From CAZUGO01 sp964619935 (lineage in GTDB: Bacteria > Planctomycetota > Phycisphaerae > UBA1845 > CAIVHJ01): 64,000 nucleotides of DNA. Below the pieces are notes generated by a model. It did no database searches, was not told the origin of the DNA, and saw nothing but the letters and a program-made list of their open reading frames with translations. A program made the translations under genes and the position numbers. Positions 1-7,368 of the stretch are shown one piece after another (the stretch's first letter is position 1; each line of letters begins with the position of its first letter). The stretch covers positions 1 to 64,000 of the forward strand of contig CAZUGO010000020.1 of NCBI GenBank assembly GCA_964619935.1, given 5' to 3'.

Positions 1-344
1 ATCTTGGGTTTCTTGGGTGCACCCATGCCACATGTAGTATGCCTCATGAAGCCGCGCAGCGCAAGTAAAGTGTTGCGCGACATCTTGCGTTGTGGCGCGA
101 ACGGTGGGCCTCATGGCAATCACAGTGCCGAACAGGATTGATCCGGACCCCCGCCGCCGGCTTCAGAGACCGAACGTTGCGCCAGCCGGTGCCGCTCCTT
201 GCCTTTCGCCACGAACCGGACCACCATGTCACTGCTGTAACAAACTGTGCTAAAGAATGTTATGTTCATTTCTGGTTGATTGCGCTTGCGACTGGACTAT
301 ATCTGTGAGATATCATATAAATATCATTCATGGAGGACAAACCT
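1..344. other. Intergenic region upstream of the SPFH gene
   Basis: I see no credible gene here. The short frames on both strands lack recognisable motifs and have poor starts. The last 90 bases are AT-rich compared with the rest of the window and hold a promoter-like sequence, listed separately. A small inverted repeat (GCGCAA at 59-64, TTGCGC at 73-78) has no T tract and is not a convincing terminator. Confidence 0.5.
276..303 (+). promoter_or_regulatory. Candidate promoter of the SPFH gene
   Basis: A -35-like TTGATT at 276-281 and a -10-like TATATC at 298-303 are separated by 16 bp, in an AT-rich stretch 40-70 bases upstream of the gene start. This is a visual match only; the -10 is imperfect. 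Confidence 0.35.
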
Positions 345-1232
345 ATGATGCGACAAGAGCAAGAGGTCTCGGCGGCGAGCGGCTGGTTGATGTTGTTCCT
401 GGAGTTGTTGGTGTTTCCGGCGGTGTTGGTCTGGTTGTGGCTCAGCAGCGTGGGGCCCAACGGGGTGGAGTCGGGGTGGGGCCTGGGGGCGGCGATCGTG
501 CTGACCTTGGTGTGGCTCGTCCTGTGGTTCGGGTTCTTCACGTTGCAGCCCAATATTGCTGCGGTGTTGCTGCTGTTCGGTGCATACAAGGGAACCTGCA
601 AGCAGGAGGGTTTTCGCTGGGCGAATCCATTCCTCATCAAGAAGAAGGTGTCGTTGCGGGCCAACAACCTGAATGGCGCCCGGCTCAAGGTCAACGACAA
701 GATGGGCAACCCGATTGAGATTGCGGCCGTGGTGGTGTGGCGGGTCAAGGATACGGCCCAGGCGGTGTTCGATGTCGAGGATTATCACGAGTATGTCCAG
801 GTGCAGAGCGAATCAGCATTGCGGCATCTGGCCACCAAGTATCCCTATGACACCATGGAGCGTGAGGACGAGTTGTCGCTGCGCGGCAGTATCGACGAGG
901 TGTCCCACGACTTGCAGATGGAGCTGACCGAGCGGCTGGGGCGCGCCGGCGTCATCGTCGACGAGGCCCGGTTGAGTCACCTGGCGTACGCCCAGGAAAT
1001 TGCCGAGGCCATGCTGCGGCGGCAACAGGCGGAGGCCATCGTGGCGGCTCGGCAGCGGATCGTGGATGGTGCGGTCGGCATGGTGGAAATGGCCCTGGCG
1101 AAACTGGAGGAGCATCAGACCATCTCCCTGGATGAGGGGCGCAAGGCGGCGATGGTCAGCAATCTGTTGGTGGTGCTCTGCGGTGAGCACCCGGTGAGCC
1201 CGGTGGTCAACACCGGGACGTTGTACACGTAG
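345..1232 (+). CDS. SPFH/band 7 domain membrane protein
   Basis: The 295-residue protein has two hydrophobic segments near the N-terminus (about residues 9-35 and 48-68) followed by a prohibitin/SPFH-type domain. The transition NIAAVLLLFGAYKGT and then GFRWANPF is typical of the SPFH family, which scaffolds membrane microdomains. A charged Ala/Glu-rich region near residues 190-240 (AQEIAEAMLRRQQAEA) looks like the family's helical stalk. I chose the ATG at 345 because GGAGG lies 8 bases upstream at 332-336; an in-frame ATG at 330 would place that site inside the coding region. The next gene encodes a ribbon-helix-helix protein, a pairing I recall for this SPFH subfamily. Client proteins cannot be inferred. 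Confidence 0.85.
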   Translation: MMRQEQEVSAASGWLMLFLELLVFPAVLVWLWLSSVGPNGVESGWGLGAAIVLTLVWLVLWFGFFTLQPNIAAVLLLFGAYKGTCKQEGFRWANPFLIKKKVSLRANNLNGARLKVNDKMGNPIEIAAVVVWRVKDTAQAVFDVEDYHEYVQVQSESALRHLATKYPYDTMEREDELSLRGSIDEVSHDLQMELTERLGRAGVIVDEARLSHLAYAQEIAEAMLRRQQAEAIVAARQRIVDGAVGMVEMALAKLEEHQTISLDEGRKAAMVSNLLVVLCGEHPVSPVVNTGTLYT

Positions 1233-1336
1233 GCCGCAATGGATCCAGTGGCGTTGCGAGACCCGTCGGCGGCCCAGCGGTAGCGCGACTCAGGCCTTTG
1301 CGGGGCTGCGGTTCTGTTGAAGCGAACGGCGCTGTC

Positions 1337-1546
1337 ATGGCTGCCAAGAAACCTTTCCTGTTGCGTTTATCCCCGGAGGTCTGGGATGACCTGAACCAGT
1401 GGGCCCAGGAGGAGCTGCGCAGCGTCAACGGGCAGATCGAGTATGTGTTGCGTGAGGCGTTGCGGGTTCGCCGCAAGCGGGATCGGCCCGGACCGGAGGA
1501 CGATCCTGACACTTCATCAGCGCGGGACCCACAGCAGGTCCCTTGA
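1337..1546 (+). CDS. Arc-like ribbon-helix-helix protein
   Basis: This 69-residue protein begins MAAKKPFLLRLSPEVWDDL, a beta strand followed by a helix as in Arc/MetJ-type ribbon-helix-helix DNA-binding proteins, then NGQIEYVLREALRVRRK, the second helix. The C-terminal 20 residues are Pro/Asp-rich and probably disordered. An upstream in-frame ATG at 1298 would add 13 residues without family resemblance, so I prefer 1337. It follows the SPFH gene by about 100 bases on the same strand and may regulate that locus or act as a small structural partner. No toxin gene is adjacent, so a toxin-antitoxin role is not supported. Confidence 0.7.
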   Translation: MAAKKPFLLRLSPEVWDDLNQWAQEELRSVNGQIEYVLREALRVRRKRDRPGPEDDPDTSSARDPQQVP

Positions 1547-1920
1547 AGCAATCGGCGGTTGCGCTGTTGCGACCGAGGAGTCGGGCCATCAGGGTCACCG
1601 TCACGACGGCGGATGTGGATCCGATCGGGGTCATCGGGTCGCCCAGGGGTGCATGCCGTGGACGGGGATGATTCCGGCCATTGGGCGAAAGGGGGGGGCT
1701 ATCGGACCGCCGGAAGTGCTTCCCGGACCGGCGGGCGGCGCGAGCCGGTCGTTCACCTGCTGCGAGATCGCACCTGAATTGTATGATTGGATGCGCCACA
1801 GTTGCGATTGCGACGGTCTTCGCCGGCCGACCCGGAAGCGTCCGTGGTCAGGACCCGGGTTGGCGGTTTGGCCCCGTCGAGCCGCCCCGCGCTCAGGGGC
1901 GGGCGCCAGTTGGGGAAGGC
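1547..1920. other. Gene-poor interval before the prepilin-like gene
   Basis: Open frames cross this stretch in several phases but none shows a domain, signal peptide or good ribosome binding site. The frame of the following gene stays open back to 1681, so a longer N-terminus is formally possible. I see no promoter strong enough to call. Confidence 0.4.
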
Positions 1921-3657
1921 ATGCATCACAGCCCACTTCAGCGTGGATGGTCGGGATGTCGGCGATCGACCCGCCGGGCGATGGCGCTTGCGCTGGTGCT
2001 CATCGCCACTACCGCCGGTCTGGCTGCGGCGCTGCTGATCTTGTCGTATCGCAGCAGTGTGGTCGTGACTTTGAGCGACGTGGCCTACCACGTCAGGGCC
2101 CGTTCGATTGCCGAATCCGCCCTGACTCTGGCGATTGCGGAGGTCCGCAGGAACGGCACTTGGCGGACCGACCATGCCCATGGGGTGTGGGTCAGCGACG
2201 AGCCCTTCGACGGGGGAACCTTCACGATTGCCGGGCTGGATGGGGTGGACGTCGACGGCAACGGCACGGTGGACGGGGATGGTGACCTGGCCAATGGCAT
2301 TTCAGACCGGGCCACCTTGGTGGCCGTCGGAACCTACCAGAACGTGACTCACGTGGTTCGTGCCCGGGTGGTGCCCGAAGTGTTCAGCAGCCGGGTGTTG
2401 CTGTTCGTGGGCGATGTCGCAGCGCTGAGCGCTCAAGACCAGGCCAAGAAGGCCCAGATGGAAGCCTGGGGCTACCTGGTGATTCCCATGGCGGCCTCTG
2501 CCAGCCAGGCCGAGATCGACGCCGCACTGACCGAAGTGGATGTGGTCTACATCAGCGAGGAGATCGACGCGGTCATTCTGGGAACCAAGCTGACAGACGC
2601 GACCATCGGGATCGTCTCCGAGGATATGAACCTGAACAATGAACTGGGCGTCAGCGACGACGGCATTGCCTTCGTCAGCTCGTCCATCGAGATCACCGAC
2701 GACAAGAACCATTACATTGCCGCTCCGTTTGCGCAGGGTTCATTGCCGGTGGCGACCGTTGCGATCGGCCTGACGTATGTGTCCGGGGCGATGGCTCCGG
2801 CGGGCCAGTCGCTGGCCGAGAAGGAGCTGACCAACTTCCCGACATTGGTGGCGGTGGAGGCCGGCGGAACCTTGCAGACGGGCGTTGCTGCAGGCCGTCG
2901 CGTGGTGCTGCCGTGGGGCGCGGATTCATTCGACTTCACGAAATTGAACGCCAACGGCTTGGTCATCACCCACCGGGCGCTGACCTGGGCGGCCGGGCGG
3001 GACATCAGCGTGCTTCTGGTGGTTGACGATCCGGACAACCCGACCGTCCAGGATGCCGCCAAGCAGGCCCTGCTGGAATCCTGGGGGCACGTGGTCACGC
3101 TCATCGACTCGGCGGCGCCCTCCTTTGTGCTCGCCGCCGCGACCCACGACGTTGCCTACATCACCGAAGACATCGAGGCCGCCGATCTAAACACCAAGTT
3201 GGCCGACAAATCGATCGGCGTGGTCAACGAGGAGGCCAACCTGTCGGACGAGTTCGGGCTCGCCTCGGGCATCACCTGGATTCCGTGGCAGGATCACATC
3301 GAAATCGACGCGGTCAGCCACTACATCACCGCCCGATTCGACCCCGGGACCCTACAGATCTCCACGACACTGCAACCGGTCAGTTGCCTGGATGGCGTCA
3401 CGGCGTTGGACTTGCAGGTTCTGGGCCGTTTTGACATCATTCACCGCGGGTTGTCGGTGATCAACGCCGGTGGAGCCCTGGTCGGCGGCGGCTTCGCCCC
3501 GGGCCGCCGGGTGGATTTGCCGTGGGGCGGGACCGATTTTGACGTCACCACGCTCAACGACAATGGCCGGCTGATCATCCAGCGCGCCGTCGAGTGGGCC
3601 GCCAACATCACCCCGGCCGGCAGCACGATCCTGTATTCGTTTGTCTGGGTAGAGTAG
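1921..3657 (+). CDS. Prepilin-like exported protein with two large tandem repeats
   Basis: The 578-residue product starts with a basic leader (QRGW..RRSTRRA) followed by a hydrophobic helix MALALVLIATTAGLAAALL at residues 21-39 and a stretch like PilX/type IV pilus minor components (SDVAYHVRARSIAESALTLA). Residues about 160-360 and 360-565 are two diverged copies of one roughly 200-residue unit. Each carries an LLxVxD start, an AWGYLV/SWGHVV element, a VVYISEEI/VAYITEDI element, a GIVSEDMNL/GVVNEEANL element, and a closing VVLPWG/VDLPWG motif with F/TxLNxNG. The repeats alternate strands and helices and may be alpha/beta domains of glutamine-amidotransferase-like topology, but this is only a guess. 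I chose the ATG at 1921 because GGGGAAGG directly precedes it; an internal ATG at 1981 is possible. Function is unknown; a surface or secretion-linked role is inferred from the leader. Confidence 0.65.
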   Translation: MHHSPLQRGWSGCRRSTRRAMALALVLIATTAGLAAALLILSYRSSVVVTLSDVAYHVRARSIAESALTLAIAEVRRNGTWRTDHAHGVWVSDEPFDGGTFTIAGLDGVDVDGNGTVDGDGDLANGISDRATLVAVGTYQNVTHVVRARVVPEVFSSRVLLFVGDVAALSAQDQAKKAQMEAWGYLVIPMAASASQAEIDAALTEVDVVYISEEIDAVILGTKLTDATIGIVSEDMNLNNELGVSDDGIAFVSSSIEITDDKNHYIAAPFAQGSLPVATVAIGLTYVSGAMAPAGQSLAEKELTNFPTLVAVEAGGTLQTGVAAGRRVVLPWGADSFDFTKLNANGLVITHRALTWAAGRDISVLLVVDDPDNPTVQDAAKQALLESWGHVVTLIDSAAPSFVLAAATHDVAYITEDIEAADLNTKLADKSIGVVNEEANLSDEFGLASGITWIPWQDHIEIDAVSHYITARFDPGTLQISTTLQPVSCLDGVTALDLQVLGRFDIIHRGLSVINAGGALVGGGFAPGRRVDLPWGGTDFDVTTLNDNGRLIIQRAVEWAANITPAGSTILYSFVWVE

Positions 3658-3786
3658 CATTCCGCGGCGAACCACCGCCGCCGGTCCGCCTCGGTCGCGA
3701 AGCGCGACCACCGTGGGGTCTTCCACCGTTGCCCGACGGGATCCGCGGACCCGCTACAATTCGAGGCATCCGCCTGGCTTGGACAA

Positions 3787-3861
3787 GGTGGATGACGGGA
3801 CTCGAACCCGCGACCCCTAGGACCACAACCTAGTGCTCTAACCAACTGAGCTACACCCACC
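3787..3861 (-). tRNA. tRNA-His (GTG anticodon)
   Basis: The reverse strand folds as a full cloverleaf. The anticodon stem CTAGG/CCTAG encloses the GTG anticodon, and the T arm GCGGG-TTCGAGT-CCCGT is canonical. The acceptor stem has eight pairs, including the extra G at -1 opposite C73, which is the identity element of tRNA-His. No CCA is encoded. Confidence 0.97.
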
Positions 3862-3888
3862 GACGCGCTTGTGTGCGGTCAATGGTGT

Positions 3889-3917
3889 CTTATAGATTTC
3901 TCGGGGTCGGGAATCAA
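3889..3917 (-). promoter_or_regulatory. Promoter of tRNA-His
   Basis: Read on the minus strand, TTGATT (3912-3917) and TATAAG (3889-3894) are separated by 17 bp. Transcription would begin about 20 bases before the mature 5' end at 3861. Position and spacing fit well; there is no experimental support. Confidence 0.6.
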
Positions 3918-3945
3918 GTCCGAGCGCGTATGCGAGGTCGTGGAT

Positions 3946-3974
3946 TTGCCAGCCGACGGCCCGGGCGGTACCAT
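3946..3974 (+). promoter_or_regulatory. Promoter of tRNA-Arg
   Basis: TTGCCA (3946-3951) and TACCAT (3969-3974) lie 17 bp apart, and the predicted start site is only a few bases ahead of the mature tRNA at 3987. This suggests a very short 5' leader. Confidence 0.5.
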
Positions 3975-3986
3975 GACCCGCGTGCT

Positions 3987-4060
3987 GCGCCCGTAGCTCA
4001 ATTGGATAGAGTAACTGGCTTCGAACCAGTAGGTTCCAGGTTCGAGTCCTGGCGGGCGTA
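3987..4060 (+). tRNA. tRNA-Arg (TCG anticodon)
   Basis: The sequence folds into a standard cloverleaf: acceptor GCGCCCG with CGGGCGT, D arm GCTC...GAGT, anticodon stem ACTGG/CCAGT around loop CTTCGAA giving anticodon TCG, and T arm CCAGG-TTCGAGT-CCTGG. The discriminator base is A and no CCA is encoded. It is divergently arranged with tRNA-His. Confidence 0.96.
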
Positions 4061-4423
4061 CTGACCCCTTCGGGTGACGTCGATCCACTTTCGGTCGCCC
4101 ACCCTGCTTCGAGGCAGGTTTCCAGCGAGTGCGCGTCCGCGACTCGGCCCAGTTCTCCCCAGCATCCAGGGATGCCTGCAGCCCGGCGAGCCTTATGGGG
4201 CGTGCGGGTCTGGCGCGGTTGAAAGCAGCCGATCCCGCTGCCTATCATCGACTAAGAGGCGTCATCGGCGCCGCGCGGCCAATTCTGCGCCGGGAAGGTG
4301 TCTCTGGCGGGGGCATGGTCTGGGGGCGCTTGCAGCGATGGCCGGCGGTTGCCCGCAGTCCCGCAATGGGTGACAATCACGACATCCGCCTGGCATGACC
4401 AACCGGCGCGGGAGGAAATCAGT
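4061..4423. other. Interval between tRNA-Arg and the first kinase
   Basis: About 360 bases without a convincing gene. Several short frames run through it, and the kinase frame is open back to 4298, but coding upstream of 4424 shows no domain. I see no clear hairpin with a T tract and no strong promoter. Confidence 0.4.
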
Positions 4424-5638
4424 TTGGCCCAGCACTCAGCCGACCAACAGGATGCCACCGTGCGGGTGGCCTGCCCGGCCTGCAGAACCATCTACGCCAT
4501 CAAGAGCGCCTTGCTTGGCAAGCGCCTGAAGTGTGCACGCTGCCGCGCCGATTGGAAGGCCATCAGTCCGGGAACCCTGAGATCGGCGGGCGACAAGGTC
4601 AGCGTGGTCGACGCCCAACTCATGGGTGTGCGCAGTCCGGCCGGGACACCGGCCGTGCAGCAGGTTCCGGCCGATCTGCCGTACGACTACTGGTTGGGAA
4701 AGAAGATCGGTCGTTATGCCATCAACTCCATCCTGGGGACCGGGGCAGTCGGCTACGTTTATCGGGGGCACGATCACGAACTGGGCCGCGATGTCGCCCT
4801 GAAGATTCTGGCCAAGCCGCAGGGCAAACACATGACCCTGCGAGTCAAGCTGTTCCTCCAGGAGGCCCGGGCCGCCGCCCGGCTGCAACATCCCAACGTC
4901 GTGACCATTCACGAAGTCGGGCTCGACGGCCAGTTCTACTTCTTTGCAATGGAGGTCGTGGACGGCGGCACGCTCAAGGATCTGACGTTGGCCCTGGGTC
5001 GGCTGTCGCCGGCCCGTTCCTGTTACCTGATCGCCCAGGCCGCCCAGGCGCTGGCGCACGCTCATGACCATGGCGTCATCCACCGCGACGTGAAGCCCGA
5101 CAACCTGATGATGGACAGCTCCGGGTTGCTCAAGCTGGCGGATTTCGGTCTGGCTGAGATCGGCGAGGTCGATCTGATGAAGCTGTACCAGGGCCGGCCC
5201 ATCGGAACCCCCGGTTACATCGCACCCGAGACGGCGCGCGGCGAGGGGGCCACCTCGGCCAGCGATACCTATTGCTTGGGCCTGTGCCTGTACCACGCCC
5301 TCACTGGATTCAAGTATCTGACCGCGCCCAACGTCAAAGACCTGGTGACCCTGTGCGCCTATCCGCCGGAGTTCGAACCCGGGCCGAAACTGATCGGAAT
5401 CCCGGCCCCCTGCCTGCGCATTCTCAAACGCTGTCTGCAGGCCGAACCCCAGGACCGTTATCCCAATGCCGCCGACCTGGCGGATGAACTGCGCCAGTTC
5501 GTGGTCGATGCGGGGCACGATGACAGTCACGCCCGCCTGCCGCTGCCGGGTGCCGCCCCCATGATCGGGCGACTCGATGCCCAAGGCCGTTGGAGCGTCG
5601 GGCGCTACCTCAAGAGACGAAAGACATCCAAGTATTAG
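4424..5638 (+). CDS. Ser/Thr protein kinase with N-terminal zinc ribbon
   Basis: A 404-residue Hanks-type kinase. An N-terminal two-Cys-pair zinc ribbon (C17-x2-C20 and C37-x2-C40) precedes the kinase fold. Kinase motifs are intact: the glycine loop LGTGAVGYVYRG, VALKIL with the catalytic lysine, HRDVKPDN near residue 219, ADFGLAE near 241, and GTPGYIAPE. There is no transmembrane helix after the kinase, so a cytosolic location is likely. I chose the TTG at 4424 because GGAGG lies 8 bases upstream (4411-4415) and the product then starts just before the zinc ribbon; an upstream in-frame start at 4298 has no comparable site. The target is unknown. Planctomycetes encode many such kinases, often with unusual accessory domains. 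Confidence 0.88.
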   Translation: MAQHSADQQDATVRVACPACRTIYAIKSALLGKRLKCARCRADWKAISPGTLRSAGDKVSVVDAQLMGVRSPAGTPAVQQVPADLPYDYWLGKKIGRYAINSILGTGAVGYVYRGHDHELGRDVALKILAKPQGKHMTLRVKLFLQEARAAARLQHPNVVTIHEVGLDGQFYFFAMEVVDGGTLKDLTLALGRLSPARSCYLIAQAAQALAHAHDHGVIHRDVKPDNLMMDSSGLLKLADFGLAEIGEVDLMKLYQGRPIGTPGYIAPETARGEGATSASDTYCLGLCLYHALTGFKYLTAPNVKDLVTLCAYPPEFEPGPKLIGIPAPCLRILKRCLQAEPQDRYPNAADLADELRQFVVDAGHDDSHARLPLPGAAPMIGRLDAQGRWSVGRYLKRRKTSKY

Positions 5639-5803
5639 CGGGCGTATTGCGAATGCAGCAAGGCAGGCTGCCCCGCAGCCGCAAGCAGCGGAGCCCGTGC
5701 CGGACAGACCCTTGTGCTGCGTTCGTGGCAGTCAGTATCATCAAACCGGCGGGCGGTTGCGGCGGTTGCCGGCACCGTTGGCCGACACCTGGGAGCGTGC
5801 GAG

Positions 5804-7189
5804 ATGATTCAGCAGCGGAAGCCTTGGGGTGTGCTTGTGGCGTGGAACCTGGTGGCCCTCACGGGTCCGGGATCCGCGATGGGCCAGTCCCTGGCGACCA
5901 CCCGGGTCGCCTCCGAACTCAGTTCGCCGCTGTACGTGGTGCATGCCCCCGGCGACTTCGAGCGGCTCTTTGTTGTGGAACAGGCCGGGGCCATCAAGGT
6001 CCTGCGCCTGGGCAGCGGGACGGTCAGGCGCACGCCGTTTCTGGACATCGACCCGCTGGTCGCCGGGCCGTTTGTCGGCAATGACGAACGGGGTCTGCTG
6101 GGCCTGGCGTTTCATCCGGATTATCAGAGCAACGGCTATTTCTACGTGAACTACGTCAACAATGCACTCACGACGATCATCAGCCGATACACGGTGTCCG
6201 CGGATCCCGATGTCGCCGATCCCCGCAGCGCGGTTACGCTGCTGACCATCGACCAGCCGTTTGCCAACCACAACGGCGGCTGGATGGGTTTTGGGCCGCT
6301 GGACCATTACTTGTACATCTCGGTGGGGGACGGCGGCGGCGGCAATGATCCCACCGGCAACGGCCAAAACCTCGACACCTTGCTGGGTGCGATGCTTCGG
6401 ATCGATGTGAGCGGCAGCGACGGCCCCGGCGGTCAGTATGGCATTCCGGACGACAATCCGTTTGTGGGCCTGCCCGGCAGAGACGAGATCTGGGCCTACG
6501 GTCTGCGCAATGCCTGGCGGAACAGCTTCGATCGGGCCACCGGTGATTTCTATATCGTCGACGTGGGCCAGGGCGCCTGGGAAGAGGTCAACTTCCAGCC
6601 ATTTGACAGCACCGGGGGCGAGAATTACGGCTGGCGCTGCATGGAGGGCTCGGCCTGTACCGGGTTGAGCGGCTGTACCTGTGCCGGCTCCGCGTTGACG
6701 CCGCCGTTCCAGGTGTACGGTCACGGCTGCGCCGGCGGCGGCTATTCAATCACCGGCGGGTACGTGTATCGGGGGTGTGCGATTCCAGCGCTGCAGGGAA
6801 CCTACTTCTACAGTGATTTCCTGTGCGGCAACACCTGGAGCCTGAGGTTCGACGGCGTCAGCGTGACCGACGCCCAGTCGCGCAACGCCCAATTGTCGCC
6901 CTCGATCGACGGCTTCGTGATCAATCAGATCGCGTCCTTCGGCGAGGATGCTGCCGGCGAGCTGTATCTCGTTGATCGTGGCTCGGGATCGGACGGCCGG
7001 GTCTTCAGAATCGTTCTCGATCCCGAGGAATTCACCGTGCTGGGTGATTTGAACGGCGATGCGGTGGTCAACGCCGCCGACCTGGCCCTGCTGTTGGGGC
7101 AGTGGGGAACCGGCGGCTGCGCCGATCTCAACGGCGATGGTGCCGCCGATGCTGCCGATCTGGCCCTGATGCTCGGCAATTGGAGCTGA
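5804..7189 (+). CDS. Exported PQQ-type sugar dehydrogenase with dockerin-like tail
   Basis: The 461-residue protein has a signal peptide (residues 1-28, ending near SAMGQS) and a glucose/sorbosone dehydrogenase-type beta-propeller. Family signatures are FVVEQAG near the start, DERGLLGLAFHPDY, HNGGWMGFGPLD, LYISVGDGGGGNDP, GYGLRNAWRNSFD-like text (WAYGLRNAWRNSFD) and ENYGWRCMEG. From about residue 413 there are two Ca-loop repeats, DLNGDAVVNAADLALLLGQWG and DLNGDGAADAADLALMLGNW, forming a dockerin-like domain that ends the protein. The family oxidises sugars using PQQ; here the enzyme should act outside the cytoplasm, with the tail as an attachment module. The ATG at 5804 is supported by GGGAG eight bases upstream. 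Substrate is not predictable. Confidence 0.85.
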   Translation: MIQQRKPWGVLVAWNLVALTGPGSAMGQSLATTRVASELSSPLYVVHAPGDFERLFVVEQAGAIKVLRLGSGTVRRTPFLDIDPLVAGPFVGNDERGLLGLAFHPDYQSNGYFYVNYVNNALTTIISRYTVSADPDVADPRSAVTLLTIDQPFANHNGGWMGFGPLDHYLYISVGDGGGGNDPTGNGQNLDTLLGAMLRIDVSGSDGPGGQYGIPDDNPFVGLPGRDEIWAYGLRNAWRNSFDRATGDFYIVDVGQGAWEEVNFQPFDSTGGENYGWRCMEGSACTGLSGCTCAGSALTPPFQVYGHGCAGGGYSITGGYVYRGCAIPALQGTYFYSDFLCGNTWSLRFDGVSVTDAQSRNAQLSPSIDGFVINQIASFGEDAAGELYLVDRGSGSDGRVFRIVLDPEEFTVLGDLNGDAVVNAADLALLLGQWGTGGCADLNGDGAADAADLALMLGNWS

Positions 7190-7368
7190 GCGGCGGCCCG
7201 GTCGGAGTGTTGCCCGCCGCATGCCAGCCCACCCGCAGCGGCAATGGCACCCGTGTGGCGGTGGGGTTCGCTGGCGGCGGCAGCCCCGCACCCGCTCGGT
7301 GGGCATGCTGCAAGAAGCAGGACAGCAGCAGCGCAGCGCACACGAACCACTTTTCGAAAGGACGCCAC

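Noticed and set aside
1337..1546. Toxin-antitoxin antitoxin
   Set aside because: No toxin gene adjoins it; the flanking genes are an SPFH protein and a prepilin-like protein.
7219..7309. Long imperfect inverted repeat (GCATGCC...GGTGGGCATGC)
   Set aside because: Arms are short and separated by about 70 bases, there is no T tract, and GC-rich DNA gives such pairs by chance.
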